From NCBI GenBank assembly GCA_947501045.1, contig CANMUI010000008.1, forward strand, positions 62,001-126,000: DNA of 64,000 nucleotides, read 5' to 3'. This document shows positions 36,605-44,887 of this stretch, piece after piece. Each line of letters opens with the position of its first letter. Positions within the stretch are counted from its first letter, which is position 1. The position numbers and the translations under genes were made by a program. The notes under the pieces were generated by a model, which saw nothing but the letters and a program-made list of their open reading frames with translations, made no database searches and had not been told where the DNA came from. Source of the DNA: an uncultured Psychrobacter sp. Lineage in GTDB: Bacteria > Pseudomonadota > Gammaproteobacteria > Pseudomonadales > Moraxellaceae.

Positions 36605-37459
36605 ATGAGTAATTTAAAACCAGATAGTGTGATTGCCTGTTTAGATTGTCCAGACCATGTGCAAGCGGTACTAGATGCTAGTATGTGGGCATCAACGCGT
36701 TTGCAAGCACCTATCGGTCTGCTGCATGCGGTACCAAGCGTCCATCAAAAAGCTGCTTTGAACTACTCTGGCTGTATCAATATTGATGATGAAAGCACCT
36801 TACTAAATCAGTTTACTAGTCATGAGCATTTAGGTAACTCGGAGCTTAAGTCTCAAGGCAAATTACTACTGCATCAAGCAGGTTCTTACTGTGAACAGCA
36901 GCGACATAAGCGTAAAACTTATACTTTACATCGGCATGAGAATCTAAATGAAAGTATTGATTATGTTGATGAGAAGTCGCAATTGATTGTTATAGGCCAT
37001 GAAGTTAGTTGTAAATCCACTTTAAGTCAGCTAATACGGGTGAGCCACTGCCCTGTTTTGGTGACTCATGCACCATTTTCGTACCCTACTAGCGCTTTAT
37101 TTGCTTTTGATAATCGGGCTACCTCTCATAAAATGCTCGATTGGTTATGTAAAACACCGCTAGTTCGTGCGCTAACCATCCATATCGTCATGGTAGGTAA
37201 AGACAACTCCAATAATTGTGATGCACTGCGTGAAGCTTACGCGCGCCTAAAACAGGCAGGTATTAATTGCAAAAAGGCCTTGCTGGATTGCCGTGATGTT
37301 AGTGCAGCCTTGCATTATTATCAAAATGAACACAACCTTGGCTTGCTGATGTCAGGTGCCTTTGGTCAATCGCGCTTGCGTGAGCTTCTAAGAGGTAGCG
37401 ATACTGAAAAGTTACTGCGCAGTACTAAAACCCCTTATCTACTTTTTCCAAAAACTTAA
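36605..37459 (+). CDS. Tandem universal stress protein
   Basis: The 284-residue protein contains two UspA-like halves. The first starts VIACLDCPDHVQAVLDASMWASTRLQAPIGLLHAV and ends LIVIGHE...VSHCPVLVTHAP. The second runs from FAFDNRATSHKMLDWLC to LLMSGAFGQSRLRELLRGSDTEKLLRSTKTPYLLFP, with a G-x-S-type nucleotide loop. Its position directly after the SulP transporter suggests a linked regulatory role; expression as one operon is likely. It is related to the protein at 42886-43746. Confidence 0.83.
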   Translation: MSNLKPDSVIACLDCPDHVQAVLDASMWASTRLQAPIGLLHAVPSVHQKAALNYSGCINIDDESTLLNQFTSHEHLGNSELKSQGKLLLHQAGSYCEQQRHKRKTYTLHRHENLNESIDYVDEKSQLIVIGHEVSCKSTLSQLIRVSHCPVLVTHAPFSYPTSALFAFDNRATSHKMLDWLCKTPLVRALTIHIVMVGKDNSNNCDALREAYARLKQAGINCKKALLDCRDVSAALHYYQNEHNLGLLMSGAFGQSRLRELLRGSDTEKLLRSTKTPYLLFPKT

Positions 37460-37472
37460 AGCTAAGTTCTTT
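37453..37472 (+). terminator. Weak terminator after the SulP-UspA pair
   Basis: AACTTA (37453-37458) and TAAGTT (37463-37468) form a 6-bp stem with a 4-base loop, followed by CTTTTG. The stem overlaps the UspA stop codon. The stem is short, so this is a weak call. Confidence 0.4.
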
Positions 37473-37873
37473 TGTAAAATAACGCGCCTTGTATAAGCAT
37501 TGTTCCTTAAACCTTCGAACAATCGCTTAAAACTTTGTACTACCAATCTCTAAGCAAAGTATCAAAATAAATATTTTGCTTATCCTACCGCTATTTGCTA
37601 CTCCTCACTGTTTGTAATGTTTTCGCAACTCAGCGCTGTATAGCCTGCCCGCAAAGTACAAAAGTTAGTTATAATAAAGCCTTTGTTGCAAACAACATTA
37701 CAAAAATCCATAGACAGCTCTGCTGTATTTATTCCCCATCTATTTGGTATTAATTCAGAATAACGCGTTTATCAAGACAGGTTATTACGCCAATTACTCT
37801 GACAATATGAGGTTCATTTTACTCATAGTAGTCGCTGTTTTGAAACCAAACACACCTCCCCCTTGTGTGTGCT

Positions 37874-37888
37874 TGGCATAATTCTTGA
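37874..37888 (+). promoter_or_regulatory. Sigma54-like promoter upstream of glnK
   Basis: TGGCAT-AATTC-TTGA has GG at 37875-37876 and the -12 G at 37887, the exact 12-base offset of -24/-12 promoters. The -12 C of the consensus is replaced by A. A start near 37899 would give a leader of about 70 bases before glnK. The 512-bp region 37460-37971 holds no gene. The match is suggestive only. Confidence 0.45.
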
Positions 37889-37971
37889 ATGACTACCTTA
37901 AGCATGGCGACGGTACAATGTATTGAAAGATACGCAATGGCTGGCGTCATTATTTATACAAGGAAATTTTT

Positions 37972-38310
37972 ATGAAGTTAATCACTGCGATTTTGAAACC
38001 ATTTAAGCTTGACGATGTGCGCGAAGCATTGTCGGATATTGGGGTTAAGGGCGTTACGGTCACTGAGGTTAAGGGGTTTGGGCGCCAAAAAGGGCATACC
38101 GAGCTATATCGCGGTGCTGAGTACGTGGTGGACTTTTTACCCAAGGTAAAGGTTGAGGTAGCCGTTATTGATGAGATGGTCGAACCAGCTATCGAAGCTA
38201 TCACCCGTATCGCTAGCACTGGCAAAATCGGTGATGGCAAAATATTTGTGACACCGCTTGAGCAAGTTATCCGTATTCGTACTGGTGAGACGGGACCTGA
38301 TGCTATTTAG
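37972..38310 (+). CDS. glnK: Nitrogen regulatory protein P-II
   Basis: PII proteins sense 2-oxoglutarate and ATP/ADP and block AmtB when nitrogen is plentiful. The 112-residue protein is a full PII: MKLITAILKPFKLDDVREAL, the T-loop YRGAEYVVDFLPKVKVEV with the uridylylated tyrosine (about 51), and GKIGDGKIFVTPLEQVIRIRTGE. The symbol glnK rather than glnB is chosen only because amtB is the next gene (150 bp). AAGGAAATTTTT precedes the ATG. Confidence 0.93.
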   Translation: MKLITAILKPFKLDDVREALSDIGVKGVTVTEVKGFGRQKGHTELYRGAEYVVDFLPKVKVEVAVIDEMVEPAIEAITRIASTGKIGDGKIFVTPLEQVIRIRTGETGPDAI

Positions 38311-38350
38311 GCTCTGTCTTAATCATTATATCAAACCAATAAACTATAAC

Positions 38351-38367
38351 TGCACACTAATGGTGCA
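38351..38367 (+). promoter_or_regulatory. NtrC-like site between glnK and amtB
   Basis: TGCACACTAATGGTGCA matches the NtrC operator TGCACC-N5-GGTGCA except for one base. It lies 40 bp after the glnK stop and 94 bp before amtB, so amtB may have its own nitrogen-controlled promoter. I see no clear -24/-12 element between it and amtB. Confidence 0.5.
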
Positions 38368-38460
38368 AATGTGAGTCAACCAATGATCTAAACGTATAAC
38401 GACATTCACAGTGTAATAGCAAACCAAACTACTGCATTATCAATTCAAGGGGGAATTAAG

Positions 38461-39723
38461 ATGCAAAGTCAGATTTTTGAGCTGCAATATGCACTCGACA
38501 CTTTTTATTTTTTAGTATGTGGGGCGCTGGTCATGTGGATGGCCGCCGGTTTTATGATGTTAGAAGCCGGATTGGTTAGATCAAAGAATACGGTTGAGAT
38601 ATTAACTAAGAATATCTCTTTGTTTGCAACCGCATGTATCATGTATATGTTATGTGGCTACGCCATTATGTATGGCGGTGAGCTATTCCTAAACGATATT
38701 GCCGGTAATGATGCTTTGGTAAATGATGCTTTAATCACCTCTGCCAGCAATGGTTTTAATGGAGATGCGGTTTACTCAGGAGCGTCTGACTTTTTCTTTC
38801 AAGTAGTCTTTGTAGCTACCTGTATGTCGATTGTCTCAGGCGCTGTGGCTGAACGTATGAAATTATGGGCGTTTTTACTATTTGCTGTGGTTATGACGGG
38901 GCTTATTTATCCTATTGAGGGCAGTTGGACGTGGGGCGGCAAAGATGTACTTTGGCTGTATAACTTAGGTGATTTAGGATTCTCTGACTTTGCAGGCTCT
39001 GGCATTGTACATATGGCAGGCGCGGCAGCGGCACTGTCTGGAGTGTTGTTTTTAGGCGCACGTACTGGTAAGTATGGCGCTCATGGCGAGATAAGAGCTA
39101 TTCCTGGTGCCAATCTACCACTAGCAGCGCTCGGTACACTTATTTTATGGATGGGCTGGTTTGGCTTTAATGGCGGGTCGGTACTCAAGTTAGGCGATAT
39201 TGCTAGTGCTAACTCAGTTGCCATCGTGTTTTTAAATACCAATGCAGCAGCAGCAGGTGGTGCGATTGGGGCTTTACTGCTTGCTCGTCTGATCTTTGGA
39301 AAAGCTGATTTGACGATGCTGTTAAACGGAGCACTAGCAGGTTTAGTAGCGATTACAGCTGAGCCTCTAACCCCAACAGCTGTACAAGCTACTATCTTTG
39401 GTTTGATAGCAGGAATGGTTGTTGTACTATCAATTTTGGCTTTAGATAGATTAAAAATTGATGATCCAGTCGGAGCAATCTCCGTGCATGGCGTGGTAGG
39501 ACTCTTTGGTCTGTTAGTCGTCCCTATTACCAATCCTGCCTCTAGCTTTGTCGGTCAAATTGCTGGTGCCGCGACTATATTTATTTGGGTGTTTGTTACC
39601 AGCTCCATCGTTTGGGCTAGCATCAAAGCTATTATGGGTCTGCGTATCTCAGCAGAGGAGGAGTACGAAGGCGCTGATCTCTCTGAGTGCGGTATGGAAG
39701 CTTATCCTGAATTTACCCCGTAG
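38461..39723 (+). CDS. amtB: Ammonium transporter AmtB
   Basis: AmtB conducts ammonium across the inner membrane. The 420-residue protein has about eleven membrane helices and the twin pore histidines in SGIVHMAGAAAALSG and GAISVHGVVGLFG. It also has the family segments FMMLEAGLVRSKNTVEIL and MGWFGFNGGS. There is no cleavable signal peptide, unlike E. coli AmtB. The C-terminal tail (LRISAEEEYEGADLSECGMEAYPEF) is the conserved PII-contact region. GGGGGA precedes the ATG. It is followed by a strong terminator. Confidence 0.95.
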   Translation: MQSQIFELQYALDTFYFLVCGALVMWMAAGFMMLEAGLVRSKNTVEILTKNISLFATACIMYMLCGYAIMYGGELFLNDIAGNDALVNDALITSASNGFNGDAVYSGASDFFFQVVFVATCMSIVSGAVAERMKLWAFLLFAVVMTGLIYPIEGSWTWGGKDVLWLYNLGDLGFSDFAGSGIVHMAGAAAALSGVLFLGARTGKYGAHGEIRAIPGANLPLAALGTLILWMGWFGFNGGSVLKLGDIASANSVAIVFLNTNAAAAGGAIGALLLARLIFGKADLTMLLNGALAGLVAITAEPLTPTAVQATIFGLIAGMVVVLSILALDRLKIDDPVGAISVHGVVGLFGLLVVPITNPASSFVGQIAGAATIFIWVFVTSSIVWASIKAIMGLRISAEEEYEGADLSECGMEAYPEFTP

Positions 39724-39767
39724 TTAATTTGATAGACTCGTCTGCGATTTTCCAACTAACTTCTTAA

Positions 39768-39805
39768 AAAAACCCCGCCTCACTAATTTGTGAGGCGGGG
39801 TTTTT
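39768..39805. terminator. Bidirectional Rho-independent terminator
   Basis: AAAAACCCCGCCTCAC (39768-39783) and GTGAGGCGGGGTTTTT (39790-39805) form a perfect 16-bp GC-rich stem with a 6-base loop. T-runs occur on both strands. It separates amtB from the converging DUF2147 gene. Confidence 0.93.
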
Positions 39806-39856
39806 ATTGCCAATACTACTGACTCAAGTGATCAAAGAGAAACATTATTAACAAGT

Positions 39857-40240
39857 CTATTTTTTCTTCCAAGTCTGGCTACGAGAAAAAGGACCTAAAT
39901 ACCCTTTTATATCAAGAGTATCACCACTTAGGTTGGCAGTCATACGATAAGACTTGTTCTTTTCTGGATCAGTGATCTGACCGCCACTATATTTGCCATT
40001 GCCATCGGCTTTTAAACCTGAGATGACCGTCATACCAACGTGCTTTTTACCTTTCTCTGAGACCGTACTGATAAGCTTACCAGTAAATACCCCATTTGAT
40101 TCAGTAATCTTGACCACCCCTTTAGGCTGGCCTTCATCAAAGGTTTGCCAAGTGGTATTAGCCAAAGGATCAGCAGCAAATGCCATACTTGCCAAACTGA
40201 TACCAGCAACAGCTAATGTAGTTTTCGTAAATAATTTCAT
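39857..40240 (-). CDS. DUF2147 secreted protein
   Basis: The 127-residue precursor has a classic signal peptide MKLFTKTTLAVAGISLASMAFA with cleavage expected after AFA. The mature part shows the DUF2147 pattern: TTWQTFDEGQPKGVVKITESNGVFTGKLIST, then GG-x-I-x-DPEKNKSYRMTANLSGDTLDIKGYLGPFSRSQTWKKK. Such proteins fold as small lipocalin-like barrels in the periplasm; the ligand is unknown. AAAGGAGTCGATTT precedes the ATG. Confidence 0.85.
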   Translation of the reverse strand: MKLFTKTTLAVAGISLASMAFAADPLANTTWQTFDEGQPKGVVKITESNGVFTGKLISTVSEKGKKHVGMTVISGLKADGNGKYSGGQITDPEKNKSYRMTANLSGDTLDIKGYLGPFSRSQTWKKK

Positions 40241-40468
40241 AAATCGACTCCTTTCGTACCATGATTATTTAAAATATAAAGTTAAAACGCATAGTCAAAG
40301 TTTTATGTCTTGTGCCTGTTGATTAGTGATTGATTACTATACTAATTGTAATATTAGTAGATAAACAAGAAAACTAATATTTATACTCATTATAAACAAA
40401 ATTGAAAATTTGCCTAGTATTTTTTCTATAGACTATTGTTTCTATAAAGTTAAGACTATAGCAAATAG

Positions 40469-40732
40469 TCATAGGAACGGATTATCTATACTATCATCTG
40501 ATCGGTCACTTTTTTCTTTTGACGACAGTGTTTTTTTATTGTTTTCATCAACATTTTCAAAAGCTTGCATTATTTTTGTGGTAAGCTCATGCAGTTTCTG
40601 TGCTTGTTGATACCCCAAATCATTGAAATATAAATCAAGATCACCGTAGATAATTATCTTATCTTCCTGGTTCTCGATAATCAACTCCCCCACTTGCATG
40701 CTTTGATGATTGTTGGCAAAAGGTTCAATCAT
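40469..40732 (-). CDS. Small hypothetical protein, 87 aa
   Basis: The ATG at 40730-40732 has AGGAG seven bases upstream, a good ribosome site. The acidic protein has MQVGELIIENQEDKIIIYGDLDLYF, which looks like three short beta strands, followed by a helix GYQQAQKLHELTTKIMQAFENV and a charged tail rich in Ser, Asp and Lys. I do not recognise a family. It is cytoplasmic by appearance and stands alone between the DUF2147 gene and the nuclease gene. Confidence 0.6.
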   Translation of the reverse strand: MIEPFANNHQSMQVGELIIENQEDKIIIYGDLDLYFNDLGYQQAQKLHELTTKIMQAFENVDENNKKTLSSKEKSDRSDDSIDNPFL

Positions 40733-40829
40733 TGTACGCTCCTGTCTCTAAGTAGCTCTTTTCATTATCTATATCCCAATTATAGCTCTTAATTATTCTT
40801 CTCGTCTCTATTCATGCAGTCGATAATCT

Positions 40830-41738
40830 TTAAGCACGTAACTGCGCTATGATCCAATCGATAATTGCCCATACGAATAACATCCAAGCCGGCTCTTCGC
40901 TGGGCATAGTTGGCGCTATTGAATCATCACTACCTGCGCTTGGTGTCAATGGTAGTGCTAAAGCTTGTGCTTTTACTTGTAGATCTAGCACAGGTAAAAC
41001 GTCTATACCTGTCTGTACGGCTAACTCATCAACGCTGATAACCTCTATACGCTCAGACTCATCATTGGGTGCATAATAAACGCCCGCTTGATTGAGCGCT
41101 GGAATATAAACCGCTTTAAAAAAGTGACTGGGCACCAGTACACGATTGGCTAAAAGCTCGGTTTTTTCGTTGGTAAAAGCTACTCCGGTAATGGTATATA
41201 CCTCACCATACTGCTGGGTCAAATAACGGGTCGCAGACTCAATGTTGCGCCAAATATAGCGATTATTACGCGGCGACTGCGGGGCGATATTAGCCAAACT
41301 AAAACTGTCATACTGCTGAGAACGCGATGCCATATCCGCATTAGGCGCTAGATGCCCACGGTCATAACCGGAACCAGAATAGTCTGATAGTTTTGCCCGC
41401 ATGGACTCTGGCAAACGGCTCTCTTCGTGAAAACTATCATCACGGTCAATCTGCTGGGCTTGCTGCAAACGCTTGCGGGTTAGGTATTCAGCAGACCACA
41501 GTGGCGTACGCGACACGCCAGAATACATAACGGCAAAACCGTCCATACATAGCGGCTGGGTATTGACGCTTAGCTTGCTGTTGGTAAATTCTGGATAAAT
41601 ACCCCCATAAAAAGACTCGCTACACTGCGTTAAATCATCGGCACGAACGGGTAATATACTTATTAGGCTCAATACAAATATTAATACACTGGCTTTGATA
41701 TATCTGACGCAAACTTTGAGACTGACAACACTTATCAT
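40830..41738 (-). CDS. Exported DNA/RNA non-specific endonuclease (NUC1/NucA family)
   Basis: The 302-residue protein has an N-terminal export signal (SVLIFVLSLISILPVRADD, cleavage near 33). The beta-beta-alpha-metal nuclease core follows, with the signature GYDRGHLAPNADM carrying the catalytic His (about 130). NIAPQSPRNNRYIWRNIE supplies the metal-binding Asn. A second Ser/Pro-rich region leads to a hydrophobic C-terminus (WMLFVWAIIDWIIAQL), which suggests membrane tethering or a further helix. Likely roles are extracellular nucleic acid degradation or defence of the periplasm. AT-rich spacers flank it. Confidence 0.88.
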   Translation of the reverse strand: MISVVSLKVCVRYIKASVLIFVLSLISILPVRADDLTQCSESFYGGIYPEFTNSKLSVNTQPLCMDGFAVMYSGVSRTPLWSAEYLTRKRLQQAQQIDRDDSFHEESRLPESMRAKLSDYSGSGYDRGHLAPNADMASRSQQYDSFSLANIAPQSPRNNRYIWRNIESATRYLTQQYGEVYTITGVAFTNEKTELLANRVLVPSHFFKAVYIPALNQAGVYYAPNDESERIEVISVDELAVQTGIDVLPVLDLQVKAQALALPLTPSAGSDDSIAPTMPSEEPAWMLFVWAIIDWIIAQLRA

Positions 41739-41944
41739 GCAATTCTTACCATTTATACTTGCTCATTATAGATATGCTATCCTAGCAAGCGTTTACTCAT
41801 TACGCTAGTAAAGAGCGATAAGAGTTATTGTGATAAATCTTCAGTCTCAAACCGTGACATTTTAAATCGTATCAGCTATACTTAGTCGCTTAGAAAATAG
41901 GGTCGTTCAATAATTAGGGCTGTCAAACACGCCTGATCTAAAAC

Positions 41945-42035
41945 GGTGAAGTGGGTGAGTGGCTGAAACCGCACGCCTGGAAAGTGTGTATACGTTCATA
42001 GCGTATCGAGGGTTCGAATCCCTCCTTCACCGCCA
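41945..42035 (+). tRNA. tRNA-Ser(GGA)
   Basis: Acceptor arms GGTGAAG (41945-41951) and CTTCACC (42025-42031) pair, followed by discriminator G and an encoded CCA. The anticodon stem CACGC/GTGTG encloses the loop CTGGAAA with anticodon GGA at 41979-41981. The T-arm is GAGGGTTCGAATCCCTC. The long variable arm (TATACG...CGTATC) is that of a class II serine tRNA. No integrase or repeat of its 3' end is seen nearby. Confidence 0.95.
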
Positions 42036-42125
42036 ATCTTATTTTGTTTCATCAAAACTCTAGCTTTCCTATCTGTCCCACCCTTCTGTAAGTACTTCTG
42101 AAACCTTTTACTATAAACCTAGTTA

Positions 42126-42548
42126 TTAACTTATCTTGTCACGCGTAGGCGGTACGGAATAGGTACCAACCACGTGAGCGACCATATCGTCAGAGCCTTC
42201 TGAGTATAGTGCAACTTCGCCGACAATCAGCGTGCGCCCTACTTTCATTAAGGTACAATCAGCAATAATACGCGCCTTTGCGGATGGTTTACGTAAAAAA
42301 TTAATGGTCAGACTCGTCGTCACTGTCAGCGGTACAATGCCAATTGTGCCGAGTATCGCCACATAAAGAGCTACATCAGCAATACTCATCAATACAGGGC
42401 CTGAGACCGTGCCACCAGGACGCAGCTCATTTATCCCTATGTCATGCGATAATATCGCGCTATTCTCTTTAACTTCCTCAATCTTATATTTAGCTTGTGG
42501 AAACTCTAATGCCATAAAAGCATTAATCTCTTCTTTAGTGGCAGACAT
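42126..42548 (-). CDS. PaaI-like hot-dog thioesterase
   Basis: The 140-residue protein (preferred ATG 42546-42548, six bases after AAGGG; an ATG two codons earlier abuts that site) has the hot-dog helix RPGGTVSGPVLMSIADVALYVAIL and the strand VTTSLTINFLRKPS, typical of PaaI-type acyl-CoA thioesterases. The usual catalytic Asp/Glu could be D in SIADVALY. The substrate is unknown. It lies just downstream of the tRNA on the opposite strand. Confidence 0.8.
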   Translation of the reverse strand: MSATKEEINAFMALEFPQAKYKIEEVKENSAILSHDIGINELRPGGTVSGPVLMSIADVALYVAILGTIGIVPLTVTTSLTINFLRKPSAKARIIADCTLMKVGRTLIVGEVALYSEGSDDMVAHVVGTYSVPPTRDKIS

Positions 42549-42826
42549 ATTCATCCCTTAGTATTGATCATCCCTGTTATAAATCTCTTACTCTTCTACT
42601 TACTTGAGATTTATTAATTTCTCAATTTTTTATATTATCACTCATTTAAATACAACTGCGCCATACTATTATTGGCCTTCTGCGAGATAACAAAACCAGC
42701 AAATGCTGTCTATTAGCTTTTATACGAAAAGTATAACCTGACTATAGGTTATTTTTTATTTTATTTGACCTTGTTAGTTTTTGCTTCGTGGTGTATTCAA
42801 AACATATAAAGTATGCAAAATGAAAA

Positions 42827-42854
42827 TTGACAACTATGGATAAACAGGCATGAT
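42827..42854 (+). promoter_or_regulatory. Sigma70-type promoter of the second UspA gene
   Basis: TTGACA (42827-42832), a perfect -35, is followed after 16 bases by CATGAT (42849-42854). The UspA start is 32 bp downstream. The rest of the 330-bp spacer from 42549 is AT-rich and holds nothing recognised. Confidence 0.5.
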
Positions 42855-42885
42855 AGAGTTAAAGAAGCGTCTTTAAGGACAGACT

Positions 42886-43746
42886 ATGATCACAGAACAG
42901 CACATTTTAGCTTGTATCGACGGCTCAGCCGTGACCCAATCTGTTTGTAGCTATGCTGCATGGTATGGCAGCCGTTTAAACTTGCCTGTCGCCCTACTAA
43001 ATGTTATCGATGCGCCAGCCTCAACGCGGCGTGATCTATCAGGGACGATAGGTATGGATAGCCGCCAAAACCTCTTAGGAGAGCTAAGCCAGCTTGATGA
43101 GCATAGAGCCAAGATTGCAAAAAGCTATAGCAATGCCTTGATTGAAGACGCTAAAAGCTACATCGATGATAACTTTGCGGTAGCAGTAAACACTTATCAG
43201 CGCCGCGGTAAACTGCTACCTGCTATTGAGCATTTTAAATCAAAAAACCGCGCTATTATTATGGGACGGCGCGGTCAGGATCATAAAAATAGTCGTCTTA
43301 ATATTGGTAGTCAAATCGAAACTGTCGCCCGTGCATCGAGCATACCCGTACTTATTTGTTCAGAGACCTTTGTTACTCCCAGCTCATACATGGTCGCTTT
43401 TGATGGGAGCAAAACAGCTATTAAAGCGATCCAAATGACGGCTGAGAGTCCACTGCTCAGAGGCATGCAAGGTTATATTGTGATGATAGGATATTCTGAT
43501 GAGTCTTCTAAACAAAGCCTAACCTCGGCTGTAACACAGCTAAAATCAGTAGGCTTTGCGGTAGAGGCTCATCATCTGCCTGAAGCGGATGCTGTTGATG
43601 GCTTGCTCAGCTTTCAAATAGACAACGATGTCGATATCATGGTAGTAGGCGCTTATGGACGCTCTAAATGGCGACAGCTATTTTTAGGTAGTACGACCAC
43701 TGAGATTATTGCCAGTACTCTCTCTCCAGTTATTTTGGTGCGTTAG
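42886..43746 (+). CDS. Tandem universal stress protein
   Basis: The 286-residue protein has two UspA domains: HILACIDGSAVTQSVCSYAAWYGSRLNLPVALLNVID to SSIPVLICSE, then YMVAFDGSKTAIKAIQMTAESPLL to VVGAYGRSKWRQLFLGSTTTEIIASTLSPVILV. The second half keeps the ATP-binding-type loop G-A-x-G-R-S...G-S-T-T. It resembles the SulP-linked protein at 36605-37459 but has no transporter beside it. AAGGACAGACT precedes the start. Cytoplasmic stress role inferred from the family. Confidence 0.87.
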   Translation: MITEQHILACIDGSAVTQSVCSYAAWYGSRLNLPVALLNVIDAPASTRRDLSGTIGMDSRQNLLGELSQLDEHRAKIAKSYSNALIEDAKSYIDDNFAVAVNTYQRRGKLLPAIEHFKSKNRAIIMGRRGQDHKNSRLNIGSQIETVARASSIPVLICSETFVTPSSYMVAFDGSKTAIKAIQMTAESPLLRGMQGYIVMIGYSDESSKQSLTSAVTQLKSVGFAVEAHHLPEADAVDGLLSFQIDNDVDIMVVGAYGRSKWRQLFLGSTTTEIIASTLSPVILVR

Positions 43747-44005
43747 ATGGTTTTAGAATACACCAGTTTCAATGCGAGTTAGCCCTCTTCTTCTGTTAAG
43801 ATGCCCGCGCTGACTCCTTTTTGGCCGCTACTGGTCATTGCATTATATCGTTGCGATGCTGCGCGAGTGGCGTGGCAACTTTCAGAGTGTTTGCTAAATA
43901 CTGGAGGCTGTGTTTACCTTGATAGCTGTGATGGTGGTGACTATCAAGTTTGTGCCATCGGATTATACTAAAGCTATTAATCTATTTGAAACTTAAGATT
44001 AAATC

Positions 44006-44881
44006 TTACTGATTTAAATAAAGCTCTGCCCGTTCATCCAGCTCTGCTTTTACCGCTCTCCAATTGGGCATCACTTGAGTGAGTAGTCGCCAAAAGCGCT
44101 CGCTATGATTGTGCTCAGCTATATGACACAGCTCATGCAATATCACATAATCAATGCATTCTTTTGGTGCTTTTACTAAATGCGGATTGAGTATTAAATT
44201 GCCTTTAGTAGAGCAACTGCCCCATTGTTTTTTCATTGCCATGAGTCTAAATGACGGCATGCTTGTGACCCATGAAGCTTTGGACAATACTGCGTGTAAA
44301 CGCTCAGCAAAAATAATTTCGGCTCTATCTTGATACCATTTATCTAATAGCGCTTTTACTTTAACTGAACGCTCATTAGCAAACTGATTTTCTTGATTGC
44401 TGCTTTCCTGATTATTGCTTTCCTGATTAACGGTAACGTTTAACTTACCGCGACTAAGCTTCACGCTGCTGCTTACCCCATCGTTAGTTTCTGAATCAGT
44501 CAGCACTTTTAACACATAACGACGACCCAGATAAAACTGGGTCTCACCGCTGACATAACGCTTGGGCAATACATGATCTTTTTGCTTGGCAAAATCCTGT
44601 AGACTTTGCCATATCCAGCGCGCACGTTTCATCATAGCGTCATGTATCATCTCATCACTGGCATCAACAGGCGCGGTAGCGACCACACGTAGATCTGGAT
44701 GTACCTTAATGACCACTTTTCGAGGTCTGCTTGGTTTAGTCAGTTTGCTTGGTTTGGTCTCATCGCTAATAAGCGTGTCGCTTTTAGACTTGCCTGTCTT
44801 TTCTTTATAAGTTACTTCTTTACGCACTACTTCATAATGGATCTTATCTTCGCCATAATAAAAGTCGCCATTTTCAGTCAT
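44006..44881 (-). CDS. YgjP-like (DUF45) zinc metallopeptidase linked to hsdR
   Basis: The 291-residue protein has the metallopeptidase motif VILHELCHIAEHNHSERFW near residue 250, that is HExxH with a further His, together with KKQWGSCSTKGNLILNPHLVKAP just before it. This is the YgjP/DUF45 (PF01863-type) pattern, also called SprT-like. A charged low-complexity insert (NQESNNQESSNQEN) lies in the middle. It starts 6 bp after the hsdR stop on the same strand, so it is co-translated with hsdR. DUF45 proteins are frequent type I restriction neighbours; whether they process restriction subunits is unknown. Confidence 0.85.
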   Translation of the reverse strand: MTENGDFYYGEDKIHYEVVRKEVTYKEKTGKSKSDTLISDETKPSKLTKPSRPRKVVIKVHPDLRVVATAPVDASDEMIHDAMMKRARWIWQSLQDFAKQKDHVLPKRYVSGETQFYLGRRYVLKVLTDSETNDGVSSSVKLSRGKLNVTVNQESNNQESSNQENQFANERSVKVKALLDKWYQDRAEIIFAERLHAVLSKASWVTSMPSFRLMAMKKQWGSCSTKGNLILNPHLVKAPKECIDYVILHELCHIAEHNHSERFWRLLTQVMPNWRAVKAELDERAELYLNQ

Positions 44882-44887
44882 TGCCTA

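Noticed and set aside
41945..42035. tRNA-Ser as an integration site for a genomic island
   Set aside because: No integrase gene is adjacent, and I see no repeat of the tRNA 3' end within the neighbouring sequence or at the borders of the restriction island.
43918..43948. Inverted repeat CTTGATAG/CTATCAAG between the UspA gene and the metallopeptidase gene
   Set aside because: An 8-bp stem with a 15-base loop and only three Ts after it; it could end either gene, but the support is too weak to list.
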